A DNA stretch of 8,769 bases, from NCBI GenBank assembly GCA_001873675.1, contig MNZP01000196.1, forward strand, positions 1 to 8,769, in the 5' to 3' direction. A program made the position numbers and the translations under genes. The DNA is from Syntrophaceae bacterium CG2_30_49_12 (GTDB lineage Bacteria > Desulfobacterota > Syntrophia > Syntrophales > CG2-30-49-12). This document shows positions 6,508-8,769 of this stretch, piece after piece. Position 1 is the first letter of the stretch. Each line of letters starts with the position of its first letter. Under the pieces are notes generated by a model. The model searched no databases. It was not told where the DNA came from and saw only the letters and a program-made list of their open reading frames with translations.

Positions 6508-7092
6508 TCACGTCTTTTTTGTAACTATTTCATCAATGATTCCATATTCCTTTGCCTGAAGGACTGTCATGTAATAATCCCTCTCTGTATCTGTCTCTAC
6601 CCTTGCAAGGGGTTGACTGGTCAGTTCGGCAAGGATATCGTTTAATTCCTCCTTTAAGCGCAAGATCTCACGCGCCTGAATATTAATATCCGTGGCCTGG
6701 CCATGAAAACCACCGAGCGGCTGGTGGATTAATATCCTCGAATGGGGTAAGGCATACCTTTTACCCTTCTCACCGGCGGCAAGAAGGAGGGCGCCCATAC
6801 TGGCTGCCTGCCCCATACAAACAGTGCAGACGGAGGGTTTAATGTATCGCATGGTATCATAGATCGCCATTCCGGAACTTACCTGTCCTCCGGGAGAATT
6901 GATATAGAAAAAGATCTCCTTGTCGGGGTTTTCCGATTCGAGGTACAGCATCTGGGCAATAATGAGATTTGCCACATCATCATCAATAGGTGTTCCGAGA
7001 AAGATGATCCTCTCCTTTAAAAGCCTTGAATAGATGTCAAAGGCCCGCTCACCCCTTCCATCCTGCTCGATCACGATGGGGATCAGAGTCAT
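6508..7092 (-). CDS. clpP: ClpP, ATP-dependent Clp protease proteolytic subunit
   Basis: ClpP is the serine peptidase that forms the double-ring degradation chamber used with ClpX. The 194-residue product has the complete catalytic triad: Ser98 in GQAASMGALL, His123 in RILIHQPLGG and Asp172 in ETDTERDYYM. The oxyanion-region motif INSPGGQVSSG is at 64-74. The start MTLIPIVIEQ is typical, with little or no propeptide. The ATG overlaps the tig stop codon by 4 bases (ATGA), and GAGGAGG lies about 10 nt upstream inside the end of tig, so the two are translationally coupled. Confidence 0.98.
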   Translation of the reverse strand: MTLIPIVIEQDGRGERAFDIYSRLLKERIIFLGTPIDDDVANLIIAQMLYLESENPDKEIFFYINSPGGQVSSGMAIYDTMRYIKPSVCTVCMGQAASMGALLLAAGEKGKRYALPHSRILIHQPLGGFHGQATDINIQAREILRLKEELNDILAELTSQPLARVETDTERDYYMTVLQAKEYGIIDEIVTKKT

Positions 7093-8426
7093 CTGTTGTC
7101 TTCCTCCTCTTTTTTAGCCTCTGTTTTTTTAACAACTGTTATTTTTGATTTTTCCTTTATAAAATCAAAGGCTTTTTTATTAAGCATCTCATTTTTTATA
7201 TAATCAATTCTACCGTTTTTTTCGTAAGATTCTCTCAAAAATTCATATTCCTTAGCATGCTCGCGAGCCATATCCCTGATATGGTCTTCAACCTCTTTTT
7301 CATCAACGGTAAGGGACTCTTTCTGGGCAATACTCTTCAAAAGAAGCCCGGATTTGACGATTCTGGTCGCTTCATCTCTGAAATGGTCACGAAACTGGAA
7401 ACTCAATTCAGCGGCTTCTTTACGGTCCATCCCGCTTAAGATCATCCTTTGCTGTGTATCGGCCATCATATAAAAGATCTGACCTTCTACAAATGAAGGC
7501 GGCGCTTCAAATTCATTAGCCTCCAGGAGTTTGCTGACAACAAGCTCTTTCAAGGCCAGATCGGCCTTAACTTTATTCTCCTCTTCCAGTGATTTCCGGA
7601 TATCCTCTTTGAGTTCTTCCATGGATTCAAACTTATCAAAATTACGGATAAAGTTTTCATCCAGATCGGGTAATTTCTTTTCCTTTATGCTTTTTAAGTT
7701 TACAGAGAATATAACTTCTTTTCCCGCTAAATGCGAGATATGATGGTCATCGGGAAATTTGATCCGGATTTGCCCTTGCTCTCCCCGGCTCATCCCTACC
7801 AACTGCTCCTCAAAACCGGGGAAAAAATTCTTAGAGCCAACTTCCAGAGTATAATCTTCCGCCTTCAGTTCCTTGAGTGGTTCCCCATCTGCTGTTCCTT
7901 CAAAATCAAGGGTTACAAAATCACCTTCCACTGTTCCCCTCTCATCCCCCACTTCTTCGAGGGAACTAAACATCTGCCTGACTCGCTGAAGCCTTTCCTC
8001 AGCATCCCTCTCCGTAACGTCAAATTCCTCTATCTCAAGTTCCAGGCCGGTATAGTTCTTCGGTTCGATAACAGGTTCCACCTCAACAGTTGCCGTAAAG
8101 GTAAAGTTCTTGTTTTTTTCAATTCCCGTTTGATCAATATGTGGTTGGGTTACCGGGATGATACCCTTCTCCTCTAGCGCCTCCCGATAGAATTTTTTGA
8201 GTAGATTCGATATTGTTTCACCTTCCGCAGATTTCTTATAGTAACCCTCCAAAACCTCCCTGGGAATCTTTCCCTGTCTAAATCCCTTGATTTTAGCTGA
8301 CTTAGCTACATTACGATAAACTGCATCCAGTTCCTTTTTTACATCTATCCAGGGGATATCAAACAAAATCTTCTTTTTGACAGGACTGATCTCTTCAACT
8401 TGTACAGCTACACCCATCTCGCTCAC
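7089..8426 (-). CDS. tig: Trigger factor, ribosome-associated chaperone and peptidyl-prolyl isomerase
   Basis: Trigger factor binds the ribosome exit tunnel and shields nascent chains. With the GTG start at 8426 the product has 445 residues, normal for the family. The N-terminal ribosome-binding domain has the signature GFRQGKIP at 48-55. An FKBP-like domain begins near GDFVTLDFEG (168), and a long helical C-terminal chaperone domain ends in a Lys/Glu-rich tail. The open frame extends upstream into tRNA-Leu, but those codons are just the tRNA read in frame. GTG at 8426 has AAGGAGA 10 nt upstream; the ATG at 8417 (MGVAVQVEEISPVKKK) is a good alternative that matches common trigger-factor N-termini but is 19 nt from that site. 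The frame overlaps clpP by 4 bases. Confidence 0.96.
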   Translation of the reverse strand: MSEMGVAVQVEEISPVKKKILFDIPWIDVKKELDAVYRNVAKSAKIKGFRQGKIPREVLEGYYKKSAEGETISNLLKKFYREALEEKGIIPVTQPHIDQTGIEKNKNFTFTATVEVEPVIEPKNYTGLELEIEEFDVTERDAEERLQRVRQMFSSLEEVGDERGTVEGDFVTLDFEGTADGEPLKELKAEDYTLEVGSKNFFPGFEEQLVGMSRGEQGQIRIKFPDDHHISHLAGKEVIFSVNLKSIKEKKLPDLDENFIRNFDKFESMEELKEDIRKSLEEENKVKADLALKELVVSKLLEANEFEAPPSFVEGQIFYMMADTQQRMILSGMDRKEAAELSFQFRDHFRDEATRIVKSGLLLKSIAQKESLTVDEKEVEDHIRDMAREHAKEYEFLRESYEKNGRIDYIKNEMLNKKAFDFIKEKSKITVVKKTEAKKEEEDNR

Positions 8427-8436
8427 AACAATCAAT

Positions 8437-8443
8437 TCTCCTT
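8437..8443 (-). promoter_or_regulatory. Shine-Dalgarno deciding the tig start
   Basis: AAGGAGA on the minus strand, with 10 nt before the GTG at 8426 and 19 nt before the ATG at 8417. It lies between tRNA-Leu and tig, so tig translation must begin here rather than at the upstream in-frame codons inside the tRNA. Confidence 0.65.
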
Positions 8444-8483
8444 CTCGAACATATTTTATATTTACTAAAAGATCCCCAAGGAT

Positions 8484-8570
8484 TGGTGCGAGAGAGGGGA
8501 CTCGAACCCCTATCCGCATAGGCAGGCTGGATCCTAAGTCCAGTGCGTCTTCCAGTTCCGCCACTCTCGC
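8484..8570 (-). tRNA. tRNA-Leu (anticodon UAG)
   Basis: The minus strand gives acceptor GCGAGAG/CTCTCGC, anticodon stem CTGGA/TCCAG with loop CTTAGGA (anticodon UAG, reading CUA-type Leu codons), a long class-II variable arm, T-arm AGGGG-TTCGAGT-CCCCT, discriminator A and an encoded CCA (8486-8484). The 87-nt length fits tRNA-Leu. It lies about 57 nt upstream of tig on the same strand and has no terminator after it, so a shared transcript is likely. Confidence 0.97.
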
Positions 8571-8578
8571 AACATAAA

Positions 8579-8586
8579 AAATTATG
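8579..8586 (+). repeat. Target-site duplication, left copy
   Basis: AAATTATG directly abuts the MITE terminus and is identical to 8708-8715. Confidence 0.8.
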
Positions 8587-8602
8587 GTAACTATTCAGCC
8601 AT

Positions 8603-8625
8603 GACAGGCGAGACGCCTGTCCTAC
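8603..8625 (+). repeat. REP-like palindrome, left arm of a large inverted repeat
   Basis: GACAGGCG-AGA-CGCCTGTC (8603-8621) is a perfect 8-bp hairpin, followed by CTAC. The 23-base unit pairs with 8648-8670 at 21 of 23 positions. Each arm can therefore fold on itself, or the two arms can pair with each other. Confidence 0.8.
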
Positions 8626-8647
8626 TTGTTGTATAACCACCTACGAC

Positions 8648-8670
8648 GTAGGACAGCCGTCTCGGCTGTC
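8648..8670 (-). repeat. REP-like palindrome, right arm of a large inverted repeat
   Basis: GACAGCCG-TCT-CGGCTGTC (8652-8670) is a perfect 8-bp hairpin preceded by GTAG. Its two differences from the left arm (G to C and C to G) are paired, so they keep its own hairpin intact. A further CCTAC-GAC-GTAGG hairpin at 8640-8652 overlaps its start. Confidence 0.8.
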
Positions 8671-8707
8671 TAGAATACAGGGCTTTAGATCAAGGCTGAA
8701 TAGTTAC

Positions 8708-8715
8708 AAATTATG
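8708..8715 (+). repeat. Target-site duplication, right copy
   Basis: AAATTATG directly abuts the other MITE terminus and is identical to 8579-8586. Confidence 0.8.
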
Positions 8716-8723
8716 TTATGTAC

Positions 8724-8752
8724 TATATATTCATTCCCCCCCTAATTGTCAA
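8724..8752 (-). promoter_or_regulatory. Promoter of the tRNA-Leu-tig-clpP-clpX-lon unit
   Basis: On the minus strand TTGACA (8752-8747) is followed by a 17-bp spacer and TATATA (8729-8724). The spacer contains a run of seven G (8742-8736). Transcription would begin near 8717, just before the MITE. If the MITE and one target copy (129 bp) are removed, the -10 box lies 24 nt from the tRNA-Leu 5' end, a normal distance, which supports this as the original promoter. Confidence 0.75.
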
Positions 8753-8769
8753 CGGCAATTATTCTCATT

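Larger units (their letters stand above)
8587..8707. mobile_element. 121-bp MITE with ISAzo13-like ends and an 8-bp target duplication
   Basis: The ends are perfect 14-bp inverted repeats, GTAACTATTCAGCC (8587-8600) and GGCTGAATAGTTAC (8694-8707); extending to 18 bp they match at 17 positions. Exact direct repeats AAATTATG flank the element at 8579-8586 and 8708-8715, the mark of a transposition event. There is no coding capacity. The interior consists mainly of two REP-like palindromes in inverted orientation. The ends differ by one base in 14 from the right end of the ISAzo13-type IS in this window, which suggests that such a transposase moved it. Confidence 0.85.

Noticed and set aside
8427..8564. 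N-terminal extension of trigger factor reading through tRNA-Leu (MAELEDALDLGSS...)
   Set aside because: These codons are the tRNA-Leu gene and its spacer read in frame. A Shine-Dalgarno and family-typical start occur downstream at 8426/8417.
8377..8640. Small frames on both strands over tRNA-Leu (for example GAREGTRTPIRIG and CCESGGTGRRTGLR)
   Set aside because: These are well-known false proteins made by translating tRNA genes.
8603..8670. MITE hairpins as a transcription terminator or riboswitch
   Set aside because: The T-run at 8581-8576 on the minus strand is over 20 nt past the nearest hairpin, and the symmetry is explained by paired REP-like units. I see no conserved riboswitch motif.
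1..8769. CRISPR array or a new multi-gene defence system
   Set aside because: There are no regularly spaced repeats and no cas or defence-like gene cluster. The only defence-adjacent module is the BrnT-type toxin-antitoxin pair.

Overview
The window looks like a chromosomal piece of a Gram-negative, Desulfobacterota-type bacterium (old Deltaproteobacteria, possibly near Syntrophales). This is inferred from the gene order tig-clpP-clpX-lon with tRNA genes at both ends, the style of the Lon and ClpX sequences, moderate base composition, and a BrnT/CopG-type toxin-antitoxin pair beside an ISAzo13-family transposase. The species cannot be fixed from sequence reading alone.

Right part (about 2478-8769), all on the minus strand: a near-consensus promoter (8724-8752), then tRNA-Leu(UAG), trigger factor, ClpP, ClpX, Lon, tRNA-Val(UAC) and tRNA-Asp(GUC). 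The protein genes are packed tightly (4-base overlap tig/clpP, 22 nt clpP/clpX, 6-15 nt clpX/lon), so this reads as one proteostasis operon. Trigger factor helps nascent chains fold; ClpX unfolds substrates for the ClpP peptidase; Lon is a separate ATP-dependent protease. A 121-bp MITE-like element with an exact 8-bp target duplication sits between the promoter and tRNA-Leu, so it forms most of the leader of the whole unit.

Left part (1-2477) is accessory. It holds an ISAzo13-like insertion sequence (about 4-1354, transposase on minus), a short remnant region (1355-1550), a BrnT-type RNase toxin with a CopG-family antitoxin (1607-2183, plus strand) behind a perfect -35/-10 promoter overlapped by a palindrome, and a frameshifted, truncated N-terminal piece of a family-4-type glycosyltransferase (2239-2369).

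The two parts are linked by the terminal inverted repeats. The ends of the IS (GTAACTGTTCAG... and ...GGCTGAATAGTCAC) nearly match the ends of the MITE (GTAACTATTCAGCC...GGCTGAATAGTTAC). An ISAzo13-type transposase may therefore have mobilised the small element that now lies in the leader of the essential tRNA-Leu/tig/clp/lon unit. That link, and the MITE's position, are the most interesting things in the window. No wholly new protein system is visible.
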